Positions 36,700-45,817 of a DNA stretch of 64,000 nucleotides are shown in pieces (position 1 is the stretch's first letter; each line of letters starts with the position of its first letter). Below the pieces are notes generated by a model. That model made no database searches. It was given only the letters and a program-made list of their open reading frames with translations, and had not been told where the DNA came from. The DNA comes from Chitinophagaceae bacterium 26-R-25 (GTDB lineage Bacteria; Bacteroidota; Bacteroidia; Chitinophagales; Chitinophagaceae). Location: positions 2,976,001 to 3,040,000 of the forward strand of contig JARWSJ010000001.1 of the NCBI GenBank assembly GCA_029906195.1, written 5' to 3'. The translations under genes and the position numbers were made by a program.

Positions 36700-37021
36700 C
36701 GGAGGTGCCATGCGACCGTATAATACTTTGCAGTGGACGAATCTATAACCAGTTTACTTTTTTGTCCACCTATTACCCGAATTAGAGTTCAACCTCATCT
36801 GACCTGAAGCAACTACGAAAATTAAAATTGCCCTGACCAACTAGAAAGTTTTAAAATCACTTCAAATACAATCATTTAGTAATGTGCAACTGCCAGTATT
36901 TAAGGACTTAGTGAAAATCTCAGTTCCTTTTTCAAAAACAAATTATATTTTCGACGCACCCAAGCCCTTGCCGTATCCCAAAATACCTGACAGAGGCAGA
37001 CGGTGTTTTTAAATATTTACT
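36700..37021. other. intergenic region with repeated upstream motif
   Basis: No gene is seen. TTTAAAATCACTTCAA at 36850-36865 also occurs upstream of the previous gene (35975-35990), with related flanking bases. It might be a shared control site. Confidence 0.35.
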
Positions 37022-40000
37022 ATGTACAAGGTATCCCTTACCCTTCTAGTTGGCTGTCTCCTATTACATTTTGTAGGTTTTTCTCAACCGATCCCGGGAG
37101 TCTCCTGGATGCACAAACAAGGAGGCAGTAAAGCAGACCGTTTCCGTCACGTATCTATTCTAAATAATGGAACGCTGGTCTGTTCCGGCGTAACCTTATC
37201 AACCAATGGGGATGGCGTTGGCAACAAAGGAGGAGCCGATTTTTTTCTGCAGTGTTTCGACCAAAGGGGAAAGATGCTTTGGAAAAAAGTTTTTGGAGGT
37301 TCCGATGACGACGGAGGTAGCTACAGTGGAAATAGAGAACTGACCGTGCCGACCCAGGATGGAGGTTTTTATTTTGCCGGTTCAACACCTTCCAAGGATG
37401 GCGATATTCCCGGTAATAAAGGCTATGCGGATGCTTTTATTGTAAAATTTGACAGCATTGGAAATATAATTTGGAAAAAAACTTACGGAGGGGACTGGAA
37501 CGAATTTGTATCCGGGGTCGTGGCTACGCCGGATGGAGGCTGTATTATTTCTGCCTTGACTCTTTCAAACAATTTCGGAGACGTGCCAGCGACCCGGGGG
37601 AGCAGCGATATCTGGATTTTTAAATTAGATGCATCAGGTGCAATTCAATGGAGCAAAACTTATGGCGGCACAAACGCCGAAACGGCTACATGTTTACAAG
37701 CAACCAACGATGGCAACTATATTTTTGCAGCAAATACTACTTCCACAAACGGGGACCTTGCCAGTTTGCCCGCACATGGCAGCACGGACGCATGGATCGT
37801 AAAAATTAATCCCTCAGGGGATATCTTATGGCAAAAGCGTTTCGGTGGTTCGAATGTTGATGAAGCCACAGTTGTCTATGTTTCCGGCAACAATTACTAT
37901 ATAGGTTGTAATTCGTTTTCTGCAGATGGCGACTTCCCGGAAAACGGCGACCTGTGTGACATTCATCTTTTAAAACTGTCTTCAACCGGGGATCTCGTCT
38001 GGAGAAACCATTTCAATGCCAGAGGAGGTCAGGATTACATTGAAGCAATCACGCAAACCGCAGATGGAAATATTGTGTATACCGGAAGTGTATACTCCGG
38101 AACATTTGATGGTATATACAAAGGGCTTAAAGGCGAATGCGATGTTTTGATATGTAAAGTGGATAGCGGAACTGGTCAAACTGTGTGGCATACTGAGTTT
38201 GGCGGAAGGGCGAGAGATTTTGGCGGTGACGTAGTTTGCACCAAAAACAATGAACTCATCGTCGTTGGAGAAACAGCCTCCAGTGATTACGATTTGCCGG
38301 ATGGACTGGGAGACTATGATGCTTTCGTTATGAAGTTGTCTGCATTTAATGGAATAAGCGGTTATGTGTATTTTGACAACAACGGCAACAATATAAAAGA
38401 CAACAATGAACCTTACGTAGAGAATGTGCATGTTGCCAGTTATAAAAAAGATTCATACAACATTGCTTCATTTACAGGCCCCGATGGGTTCTATAACAAT
38501 GACCTGGACAGTGGGTCTTTCGTTACTAAAGTCAGGTTATTAAATCCGCAGTATTTCACAGTCACTCCCGATTCCTTTGTTAACACATTCAATACTTATT
38601 ATCAATCTGTCACCACCAATTTCGCAGTGAAGCCCGTTGCCAATAAACAGGACCTGAGAACGGTGTTGGTGGCTATCGATCCCGCACGGCCCGGTTTCGA
38701 CTGCCGGTATAAATTGATCGGCTACAATGTGGGCACGAAAGATATTGCCAGTGGTACCATCAGTTTTATCAAGGACCCGAGAGTAACCTTTTTATCAGCG
38801 CTTCCGGTAGAGGCGTCTGTTGTCGGAGACACAGTTCGATGGTCATTTTCCAACTTGAAATCGCTTGACTCGATAGCAATTGAAATAACATGTAAAATTG
38901 GCCGCCCCCCTTTTGTCACAACACGGGACTGGCTGCATTATCAATCTACCGTAGACCCTGTAGCCGGTGATCTGCAGCCCGGTGATAACAAGTTTACATT
39001 GTTCCATATGGTTACAGGCTCTTTTGACCCAAATGATAAATCAGAAGCCCACGGTGGCAAATTCAGCACTGCGAATTTGGCCAACAAAGATTTCTTATAC
39101 TACACGATCCGTTTTCAAAACACAGGAACAGATACTGCGTTTACCGTTGTAGTCAAAGATACGCTTGATGAAAATCTTGACTGGAACAGTATTGATATGG
39201 TTTCTGCGAGTCACTCTTGTCGACTCTCTGTTCAGCAGGGCAAGTTTTGTACCTGGACCTTCAATAAAATCAACCTGCCGGATAGCAATATAAATGAGCC
39301 GAAGAGCCATGGATATATTTGCTACAGAATAAGGCCAAAAGCCAATCTTCAAATTAATGACACCATAAAAAATGCCGCGGCGATTTATTTCGACTATAAT
39401 CTGCCTGTTCAAACAAATACACAGTTTACAATAATTACACCTCCATTGCAAAATCCTGTAGTGAGCGGGCTGGCGAGTAACTATTGCAGCAATGCTGGTG
39501 CAAACAAAATAAAAATCGCAAATCTTCCTGCATCTTCCGAGAATATAAAAGTTATTGTTAAACTGGACAACTCCACTGAATTGGCAGTCGAAACTGACAG
39601 TACTTTTTCAGTAAAAACGGATACGCTGAAGGTGGGAAGTCATAAAATAGACGTGAACTACACAGACTTTGAGAACGTCAAATCCTACTCCTATGTTTTT
39701 ACCATTAAACCATCCTCCAGGCCCACGGTAAAAGTAAGTGTAAATACTGCGCACATAGTTTCGGCTAGCCAGCAGGTTATCATCACTGCTACCAATGCTG
39801 CCGGCGGGGGCACTTACCCTTTATTTGCTTTTTCAAAAAACAGAAACATGACAGATCTGTTACAAGATGAAGGCACGAACAAGACTGCGACACTCAATGC
39901 TTCATCTTTATTAACGGGCGATAATTGGATATATGTAAGAATGAAAACGAGCGACGATTGTTACGATTACCTAACCTCTATGGATAGCGTAAAAATAACA

Positions 40001-40282
40001 AAGGACGCAGAACCCGCTAACAGCCCGGTCAATTTGATAGTGGTGTATCCAAACCCTGTAAAAAGAAACAGCAATATAAAGGTAGCAGGATTGTCCTCCG
40101 GGAAAATTTATAAGATCATTCTATACAACAATAAGGGAAATGTGATAGCTAATGTTTCAGTGCAAAACAAAAAAGAAGCGGAGATTTCTCTGCCAACATA
40201 TACAACAGGTATTTACCTTTTATCTGTCTACGACGCCGATAGCAATCACCTGTTAAAAACAATAAGAGTTTTGAGGGAGTAA
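37022..40282 (+). CDS. large T9SS-sorted surface protein with beta-propeller-like repeats
   Basis: A 1086-residue secreted protein. After the signal peptide, residues about 25-440 contain repeats of the type DAFIVKFDSIGNIIWKKTYG and GGDWNEF, as in SBBP/delta-60 beta-propeller proteins. About 445-540 is an SdrD-B-like stalk (GYVYFDNNGNNIKDNNEP). Around 670-800 lies a domain starting GSFDPNDKSE, seen in many Bacteroidota surface proteins (DUF7619-like). The end, from about 1010 (VVYPNPVKRNSNIKV to LLKTIRVLRE), is a T9SS type A sorting domain. It is probably anchored on the outer membrane; ligand unknown. Confidence 0.87.
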   Translation: MYKVSLTLLVGCLLLHFVGFSQPIPGVSWMHKQGGSKADRFRHVSILNNGTLVCSGVTLSTNGDGVGNKGGADFFLQCFDQRGKMLWKKVFGGSDDDGGSYSGNRELTVPTQDGGFYFAGSTPSKDGDIPGNKGYADAFIVKFDSIGNIIWKKTYGGDWNEFVSGVVATPDGGCIISALTLSNNFGDVPATRGSSDIWIFKLDASGAIQWSKTYGGTNAETATCLQATNDGNYIFAANTTSTNGDLASLPAHGSTDAWIVKINPSGDILWQKRFGGSNVDEATVVYVSGNNYYIGCNSFSADGDFPENGDLCDIHLLKLSSTGDLVWRNHFNARGGQDYIEAITQTADGNIVYTGSVYSGTFDGIYKGLKGECDVLICKVDSGTGQTVWHTEFGGRARDFGGDVVCTKNNELIVVGETASSDYDLPDGLGDYDAFVMKLSAFNGISGYVYFDNNGNNIKDNNEPYVENVHVASYKKDSYNIASFTGPDGFYNNDLDSGSFVTKVRLLNPQYFTVTPDSFVNTFNTYYQSVTTNFAVKPVANKQDLRTVLVAIDPARPGFDCRYKLIGYNVGTKDIASGTISFIKDPRVTFLSALPVEASVVGDTVRWSFSNLKSLDSIAIEITCKIGRPPFVTTRDWLHYQSTVDPVAGDLQPGDNKFTLFHMVTGSFDPNDKSEAHGGKFSTANLANKDFLYYTIRFQNTGTDTAFTVVVKDTLDENLDWNSIDMVSASHSCRLSVQQGKFCTWTFNKINLPDSNINEPKSHGYICYRIRPKANLQINDTIKNAAAIYFDYNLPVQTNTQFTIITPPLQNPVVSGLASNYCSNAGANKIKIANLPASSENIKVIVKLDNSTELAVETDSTFSVKTDTLKVGSHKIDVNYTDFENVKSYSYVFTIKPSSRPTVKVSVNTAHIVSASQQVIITATNAAGGGTYPLFAFSKNRNMTDLLQDEGTNKTATLNASSLLTGDNWIYVRMKTSDDCYDYLTSMDSVKITKDAEPANSPVNLIVVYPNPVKRNSNIKVAGLSSGKIYKIILYNNKGNVIANVSVQNKKEAEISLPTYTTGIYLLSVYDADSNHLLKTIRVLRE

Positions 40283-40339
40283 TGATTCTGGTGCAGTTGT
40301 GCATAACGGGAGATTAAACCCGTTAATTAAGTTTTTCTG

Positions 40340-40377
40340 AAAGCTATCGAACTGAAAAGTTGATAGCTTTTTGTTTT
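40340..40377 (+). terminator. terminator, GAAA-tetraloop family copy 2
   Basis: A 13-bp stem with one bulged G (left 40340-40353, right 40358-40370), GAAA loop 40354-40357 and a T-rich tail, 58 bases past the stop at 40282. Confidence 0.9.
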
Positions 40378-40606
40378 ATCGCACGCAACTCACTGAAATC
40401 AGGTAAGATATGTTTTGCCGCCAAAAAATAGGAAATGTTATATTTTCAAAAAACAGCCACTATCGGGATAGAAACGTTACTTTCGGGGAAATCCAGTATT
40501 TGGTACTGAGTGAAAGACCGGTTTGCCCTTGTTAAACGATACCCGAACCCAATACTTCACTTCCATAATCACACAAATTTTCGTTTTAATAAGAGCTACT
40601 TACACA
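40378..40606. other. intergenic region upstream of desaturase gene
   Basis: No gene or word array is seen. The desaturase frame is open from 40523 with a TTG, but the protein family starts at ATG 40607. Confidence 0.3.
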
Positions 40607-41677
40607 ATGAATAAAGTCACTTACAACAACAGCAATGCAGTCTTCTTTGCATCGCTAAAAAAAAGCGTTGACAAATATTTTGAAGAAACGGGTTTGAGAA
40701 AAACCGGGAATATCTTTTTGTATATCAAAACAGTAGTTTTAATACTTGCTGCTGTTGCCCTGTATGCAGCGCTGCTACTTGTTAAGATGCCAATATTTAC
40801 AGGTATACTGACGAGTCTGTTGTTTGGTTTTGTATTGGCGTGCATAGGTTTCAATGTTATGCATGATGCCAATCATGATAGCTATTCTTCAAAAAAGTGG
40901 GTGAATAAAACGCTTGGCTTAACGCTTAATGCTTTGGGTGGAAACAGTTTTATATGGAAGCAAAAGCACAACATTATTCATCATACTTATACCAATATTG
41001 ATGGGGTTGATGATGATATTGCCAAAAGCCCTTTTATTCGCATGTGCAGCACGCAGCGCTGGGCCCCTGCTCACAAACTACAACATTTATATACGCCGGC
41101 ACTATATGCCATCAGTTCAATGATTTGGGTACTCTATCAGGATTTTGAAAAGTACTTCAAGAAAAAGATCTGCAGCACCCAGCTCCGAAAAATGACAGGC
41201 ACAGATCATTTCCTTTTTTGGATCAGCAAAGCATTGTATGTTGCTTTTTACCTTGTCATTCCAATGCTGGTAGTTGGTTGGAAATTGTGGCTACTATATT
41301 TTGTCTGTATGCATGTCGGCCTGGGATTTACGTTGTCTATCGTATTTCAGCTGGCACATGTGGTAGAAGAAACAGAATTTGAATCTGCAAACGGCTGCAG
41401 TAAACAAATAGAAAATGAGTGGGCCGTGCACCAGGTTAAAACAACAGCAAATTTCTCGGCTCAAAATAAAATTATTTCATGGTTTGCCGGCGGCCTGAAT
41501 TACCAAATTGAACATCACTTGTTTCCACGTATAAGCCATGTTCATTATCCTGCGCTTAGCCATCTTGTAGAAACTGAATGTATCGCTTATAATATCCCTT
41601 ATAACAACAACCTTTCTATGGGAGGCGCAATAAACTCTCATTTCCGTTTCATAAAATCGATGGGAAAAAAACCATAA
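40607..41677 (+). CDS. membrane fatty acid / acyl-CoA desaturase
   Basis: A 356-residue integral membrane diiron desaturase. The three His boxes are HDANHD (about H86), HNIIHH (about H121) and QIEHH (about 300-303). The Gln in the third box is typical of front-end or acyl-lipid desaturases. Four helices lie in two pairs. It introduces a double bond into membrane fatty acids, using an electron donor not encoded here. It ends in the third GAAA terminator. Confidence 0.92.
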   Translation: MNKVTYNNSNAVFFASLKKSVDKYFEETGLRKTGNIFLYIKTVVLILAAVALYAALLLVKMPIFTGILTSLLFGFVLACIGFNVMHDANHDSYSSKKWVNKTLGLTLNALGGNSFIWKQKHNIIHHTYTNIDGVDDDIAKSPFIRMCSTQRWAPAHKLQHLYTPALYAISSMIWVLYQDFEKYFKKKICSTQLRKMTGTDHFLFWISKALYVAFYLVIPMLVVGWKLWLLYFVCMHVGLGFTLSIVFQLAHVVEETEFESANGCSKQIENEWAVHQVKTTANFSAQNKIISWFAGGLNYQIEHHLFPRISHVHYPALSHLVETECIAYNIPYNNNLSMGGAINSHFRFIKSMGKKP

Positions 41678-41700
41678 TTACGAAACAGACGCAAATGCAA

Positions 41701-41736
41701 AAAAGCTATCTGACTGAAAAGTTGGATAGCTTTTTT
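41701..41736 (+). terminator. terminator, GAAA-tetraloop family copy 3
   Basis: A 15-bp stem (41701-41715 with 41720-41734, including two G-U pairs) around GAAA, then a T-rich tail, 23 bases past the desaturase stop. Confidence 0.9.
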
Positions 41737-41804
41737 GTTTAAATGATGTTTAAGCTTGTTTACAACTTAAAGCTTTCTTTATCGGGCAGGTACCTTGCAT
41801 TGTA

Positions 41805-42611
41805 TCAATCTGCGCCACCATCCACACTATCAAATGTTTCGCGCTCTTTGGGTTTAATGGTGTATTTGAGCGACACCATTGGACCATAATAAACATCGAA
41901 CTGCGTGCCATTGGTACGCAGCTGCATTTGCCCAATAATGCCAGCCAAAAAGTGAAGATTCGGAGTGATGCCCGCGCTATAATACACCGATAACCGAAAT
42001 ATGTCAAAATGCTCCTCCGCGTAGTCCTTGGAGGCAAACTTGAGCATCAGTTCTGTATAGTAGGAAATGTTTGGCGCCTGGAACAATGGCTTTTCACTGC
42101 TTTGGCGAAGGAAATGGTTCACTCCAAACCTCGCCCGTAGCCGTGGAACCGTTTGATGTACACCATTCCTGTCATCAAAGAATTTGGTTTCAAAGCGCAC
42201 CTGCTCGAAGATTGATCCCTTAGGCATATTCTGCGAATAAGTACCCATCACGATCAGGCGCTGCTCCAGCGTTTCATAGTTACCAGCTTCTTTGATCTCA
42301 TATTTCTTATTGTGTGCATAGCCAAGCCAGAGTTTCATATTTTTAAAACCAGAGTAGACAATCCACGGACGTACAACAAAGCGTTGTGCATACGCAAACG
42401 GATTCTTGTTGGTATAAGCGCCCTGGGTTACGAGCTGCAGATCCGCCTGACCACTCAAATGCCATTTCTCATAAAGCGGGAATGCTACATCCGTCTCCGC
42501 GATCGATGCAGGAATAAAGCCCATCGTATAAGGCGGAGGTGACTGTGCATACATACTACACGCTGCCACCAAGCCAAAAATTAACATCGTCGCTCTTTTA
42601 ACTACATTCAT
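41805..42611 (-). CDS. DUF2490-like outer-membrane barrel protein
   Basis: A 268-residue protein with signal peptide (ATMLIFGLVAACSMYAQ). The mature part is a run of amphipathic strands with aromatic girdles (LWLGYAHNKK, EQRLIVMGTYSQN, FRLSVYYSAGI) and a final strand ending in charged residues, as in the DUF2490 barrel family. The role is unknown. It begins 16 bases after the stop of the next gene upstream, so the two are co-transcribed. Confidence 0.72.
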   Translation of the reverse strand: MNVVKRATMLIFGLVAACSMYAQSPPPYTMGFIPASIAETDVAFPLYEKWHLSGQADLQLVTQGAYTNKNPFAYAQRFVVRPWIVYSGFKNMKLWLGYAHNKKYEIKEAGNYETLEQRLIVMGTYSQNMPKGSIFEQVRFETKFFDDRNGVHQTVPRLRARFGVNHFLRQSSEKPLFQAPNISYYTELMLKFASKDYAEEHFDIFRLSVYYSAGITPNLHFLAGIIGQMQLRTNGTQFDVYYGPMVSLKYTIKPKERETFDSVDGGAD

Positions 42612-42627
42612 ATTACTTCATTATCTT

Positions 42628-43257
42628 TTAATCGACCACTGCGCCTTTTTTTTGCTTGCCGAACGCTTTTGAAATGCCAAGTCCTATGGTCCAGGTGTCA
42701 TATGCGTTCCAGCGAATATCATATTGCAATACGCCAAAGACCTCCCATCCGTTTCTTATCTCTGCACCATATTCTATAGCAATCCGGTTCAATACATAAT
42801 TCTCTTCTTTTTCAAATTCAGCACCCATACCCAGCCCAAAACTCCAATGCTCAGTAGGTTTGTAAAAGCCCATCACTGCAGGTGCTATAGGGAATGACCT
42901 TTCTACCACTTCTTTTTCCCCGGCTTCGAGGTTCTTTTCTACCTTAAAGGTTTCGGTGACAAAATCCGTATGAAGGCCTATGGCGAACTTGCGTGCAAAC
43001 TGGAAATTATAGTCAAGCCCCCAGTAAGGCAATCCTACTAATTTTCTTTTTCCATTTTCATCAACACCGCTGAATGACTGCTCATGACCGATATTGAGCC
43101 CAAGGCTGTGCTTTGGTTTAAACGGCTCTTTGTCTTGCGCATAGACGTTAACGTTATTAAATAATATTGAAGCAACTATCCCCAACACTGTACACAATGG
43201 AGTTATTTTTCTCAAGCGCCATAGCTGTTTGTTGCAATTCAGAAAAGCCCAGTGCAT
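42628..43257 (-). CDS. outer-membrane beta-barrel protein, unknown function
   Basis: A 209-residue protein with a long basic N-region and hydrophobic stretch (LCTVLGIVASILFNNVNVYA) before the mature part. Strands such as HSLGLNIGHEQSF, FAIGLHTDF and WTIGLGISKAFG are typical of an eight-stranded outer-membrane barrel. It lies directly upstream of the DUF2490-like gene on the same strand; both may serve one envelope process. Confidence 0.65.
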   Translation of the reverse strand: MHWAFLNCNKQLWRLRKITPLCTVLGIVASILFNNVNVYAQDKEPFKPKHSLGLNIGHEQSFSGVDENGKRKLVGLPYWGLDYNFQFARKFAIGLHTDFVTETFKVEKNLEAGEKEVVERSFPIAPAVMGFYKPTEHWSFGLGMGAEFEKEENYVLNRIAIEYGAEIRNGWEVFGVLQYDIRWNAYDTWTIGLGISKAFGKQKKGAVVD

Positions 43258-43570
43258 TAGCTAAAAAATTTGAGTCAAACAAAAATGCATGCGCGCCGAA
43301 CGCCGCCGCGTGTCTTGATAACCCAAAACACACGACACCAGCCGTTTGTTCTATTCACATTCAATTTTTCACAAAATTCTTTAGTAAGTACCGCGTATTA
43401 AGTCACGGCATAGGATCTCAGAAGAAGGCTTAACTACCGGCGAGTGAAGTTTTTACATGCCCCGGACTTGCAATTAAATTATGAAGTTGTTCTGCTTTCG
43501 GAGGCAAAACAGATGGAAAGGGATGATGGCGCAGAAGAGAATTTATTTTCGACTATACTTATACGTTATA
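43258..43570. other. intergenic region, no confident gene
   Basis: About 310 bases with no supported gene. A GTG-started plus-strand frame from 43444 runs into the repeat and is not accepted. The promoter of the minus-strand barrel genes must lie here. Confidence 0.35.
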
Positions 43571-43730
43571 CAATTCAAAAGTCAAAAGTAAAAATTCAAA
43601 AATGTCCGATTGTCGAAGTTCGTTTTTCTTGTACAACAAGGGAGATGTTTAAGATTTTTTTGACTTTTGACTTTTGACTTTTGACTTTTGACTTTTGACT
43701 TTTGACTTTTGACTTTTGACTTTTGACTTT
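43571..43730. repeat. heptamer tandem array (TGACTTT)10 with facing arm
   Basis: 43661-43730 is exactly ten copies of TGACTTT. The left arm 43571-43603 has AAAAGTC AAAAGTA words complementary to it. The array ends one base before the stop codon of the minus-strand gene at 43732. Confidence 0.95.
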
Positions 43731-43731
43731 G

Positions 43732-45798
43732 CTAGTTCTGAAAAATAGGCGGAGCAGGCGAGTCGAAAGGCTTGACATTTTGTTGTATCTCACTTATCGG
43801 TTTACCCGTTTTTTTAGCCATGCTTATTTGTACGGCGCGAATAGGTCCATGATACATGTTTATTAATGTTCCTTCACAACCTCTATCGGGCATCATCCGG
43901 GCATAAGTTTTCATACAGTCCTTAAAAAGGTAAATCACCTGTTCACTAATTGCATCAAACTCGGCATTGGATAAGTTTTTATTCTGCAATTCATTTTGCT
44001 TTAAATATGCCTTGAAATACATCAGTGTCACATCCATTCTATTATCCAAAAACTTAAGTGTATAATCAGCATATGCGTTGCCCGTACCTGTTATACAATT
44101 TTTCAATGTTGCGGAGGCATTTTGATACAATACATATTGTTTTTTCAACGCATCTGCATCTTCAAACCTGATCCCATTTTTCCAGTATCCGAGCCATGCA
44201 AATGCCATATTGGATTTTCTGGAATCGTAGGCTGTTCCTATTAAATTCATAGCAACTGCAAATGAATCGGCCTGAACAATACCTATCTGCTTTGCGTAGG
44301 CTTTGTAGAATGCGGTTGGCTCAATGGGCCCTTCCATGGTTGCAACAGCCGCATATCTTGCAGTGATTTTATTTTCAGAAGTCCGCCAGTGATTAAATGC
44401 CAGCGTATTGATCCTCGATGACGGGAAATTATCCTTCTGATATTTCAATAGGTTATAAATACCATCGATACCGTTTTGTTGCAAAAACATCATACCGTCA
44501 AATTCCAACCAGGAATAAAGTTGGGTAATGCCCCAGTCTGATTTCTCTTTTAACAAATTGGCCGTATGCTTTGCCACACCTTCGCTTCCGTGTGAAGGCA
44601 GCAAAGCTATTTCATGCCCTGAAGCGAATTTTTTTGCTAAATAATAAGCAGGCACATTATACTTGCTATCGCAATAGATACCGATCCTTAGTTCTTTGGT
44701 TTTAATTTTTCTCTCTTTGATGGTTTTAAACGTTTTAACGAAATGTCCCAACTGAGCATACAGATAACCAAGGTCTGCTTGTTTGGGCTGAATGTAACGG
44801 GTCACCATTGTATCCTTTAAAATTTCGTTTCCAAAGAACGAAGCCAGGTATTGCTTCGTTTCTACATCGGTACTAACCGGCCCCCATCCCCCTGCTTCTT
44901 CTGTCATTAGCTCAAGTGCATCCGCTAAAGGAAATTGTTGCTGTATTTGCTGGATGAGGCGGATGGTTGAATCAACGTCGGGAGAAGTGCTTCTAGGTTC
45001 AAATGAAAGCTGCACTTTAAGTCCAACATGTTTGGCTTCTTTCATCACTTCCTGCAACCATTGAACGGCCATTCTGCTTTTGATGGCAACGCTGTCATAG
45101 TAATGTTCTATCTCCGGAATACAAAAAACATTCTGATTCTTGATGTACTCATGAAAAAACGGATCATTTGGTACCGGATGTCTATGCCCGTAGAAAAAGT
45201 TGCCTGCTAAAAATGTAGTGTCTTTTCCTTTGAATTCATACCATTGACCGGGGTAACTATGAAACGTAATAAAGTTAAATCTCATCCTCGCCAGATTGCG
45301 AATGTACTGTTTGGCATCTTCAATAGTGTAGGATGAAATATCCATCGGAAAATTAATATGCTGCCTGATGCCTCTATACTTTACAACCGGGATAATTGTA
45401 TCACAACCGTTTTTAAGTGTGTTCACTTTCAATTGGTCAGGAGCCTGGTAACCGTTTAATTCAAATGTATAACCCACGCGTTCCAGCAATGTATAAGCAG
45501 CGCAAAGCACATCACTATTGTTGTGCCCTGCCAGTTCAACATATAACTTAGATTGTTTGCTTGCTGTTTTAATGCTGAAGGCTGATTCTGCCAGGCTAGT
45601 TTTTTTTGACAGGACAATTACCCAATCAGCGTCTTTTACATCGGAGGAATAATGCCAATCATTTTTGTTATCCAAAAACAATTTCAATTCCTGTTTTGCA
45701 TACGCTAATTCGTTCGTAGCATTTTTATCAATTATTGTAAACTTTTTGCCGAATACAATCAAAGGCAAACACATTAAAACACAAAGACAATATTTCAT
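43732..45798 (-). CDS. putative glycoside hydrolase, GH67-N-like architecture
   Basis: A 688-residue secreted protein. Residues about 20-130 (NELAYAKQELKLFL, DVLCAAYTLLERVGYTFEL) match the N-terminal alpha-glucuronidase/GH20b-type domain. A TIM-barrel-like part follows (NLARMRFNFITFHSYPGQW, IPEIEHYYDS, LSFEPRS, ALELMTEEAGGWGP), then a helical C-terminal domain. Glu residues in PEIEH, FEPRS and TEEAGG could be catalytic. I cannot place it in a numbered GH family with certainty. It is the last gene of the second PUL and likely cleaves a uronate- or hexose-linked bond. Confidence 0.7.
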   Translation of the reverse strand: MKYCLCVLMCLPLIVFGKKFTIIDKNATNELAYAKQELKLFLDNKNDWHYSSDVKDADWVIVLSKKTSLAESAFSIKTASKQSKLYVELAGHNNSDVLCAAYTLLERVGYTFELNGYQAPDQLKVNTLKNGCDTIIPVVKYRGIRQHINFPMDISSYTIEDAKQYIRNLARMRFNFITFHSYPGQWYEFKGKDTTFLAGNFFYGHRHPVPNDPFFHEYIKNQNVFCIPEIEHYYDSVAIKSRMAVQWLQEVMKEAKHVGLKVQLSFEPRSTSPDVDSTIRLIQQIQQQFPLADALELMTEEAGGWGPVSTDVETKQYLASFFGNEILKDTMVTRYIQPKQADLGYLYAQLGHFVKTFKTIKERKIKTKELRIGIYCDSKYNVPAYYLAKKFASGHEIALLPSHGSEGVAKHTANLLKEKSDWGITQLYSWLEFDGMMFLQQNGIDGIYNLLKYQKDNFPSSRINTLAFNHWRTSENKITARYAAVATMEGPIEPTAFYKAYAKQIGIVQADSFAVAMNLIGTAYDSRKSNMAFAWLGYWKNGIRFEDADALKKQYVLYQNASATLKNCITGTGNAYADYTLKFLDNRMDVTLMYFKAYLKQNELQNKNLSNAEFDAISEQVIYLFKDCMKTYARMMPDRGCEGTLINMYHGPIRAVQISMAKKTGKPISEIQQNVKPFDSPAPPIFQN

Positions 45799-45817
45799 AG
45801 TGAGGTTATTGATTTAT

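Noticed and set aside
43444-43677. 77-codon plus-strand frame with GTG start
   Set aside because: It reads through the word arrays at 43571-43677 and has no family resemblance, although its first half looks somewhat protein-like.
43661-43730. CRISPR array
   Set aside because: The repeats are 7 bases long and contiguous without spacers; no cas genes are present.
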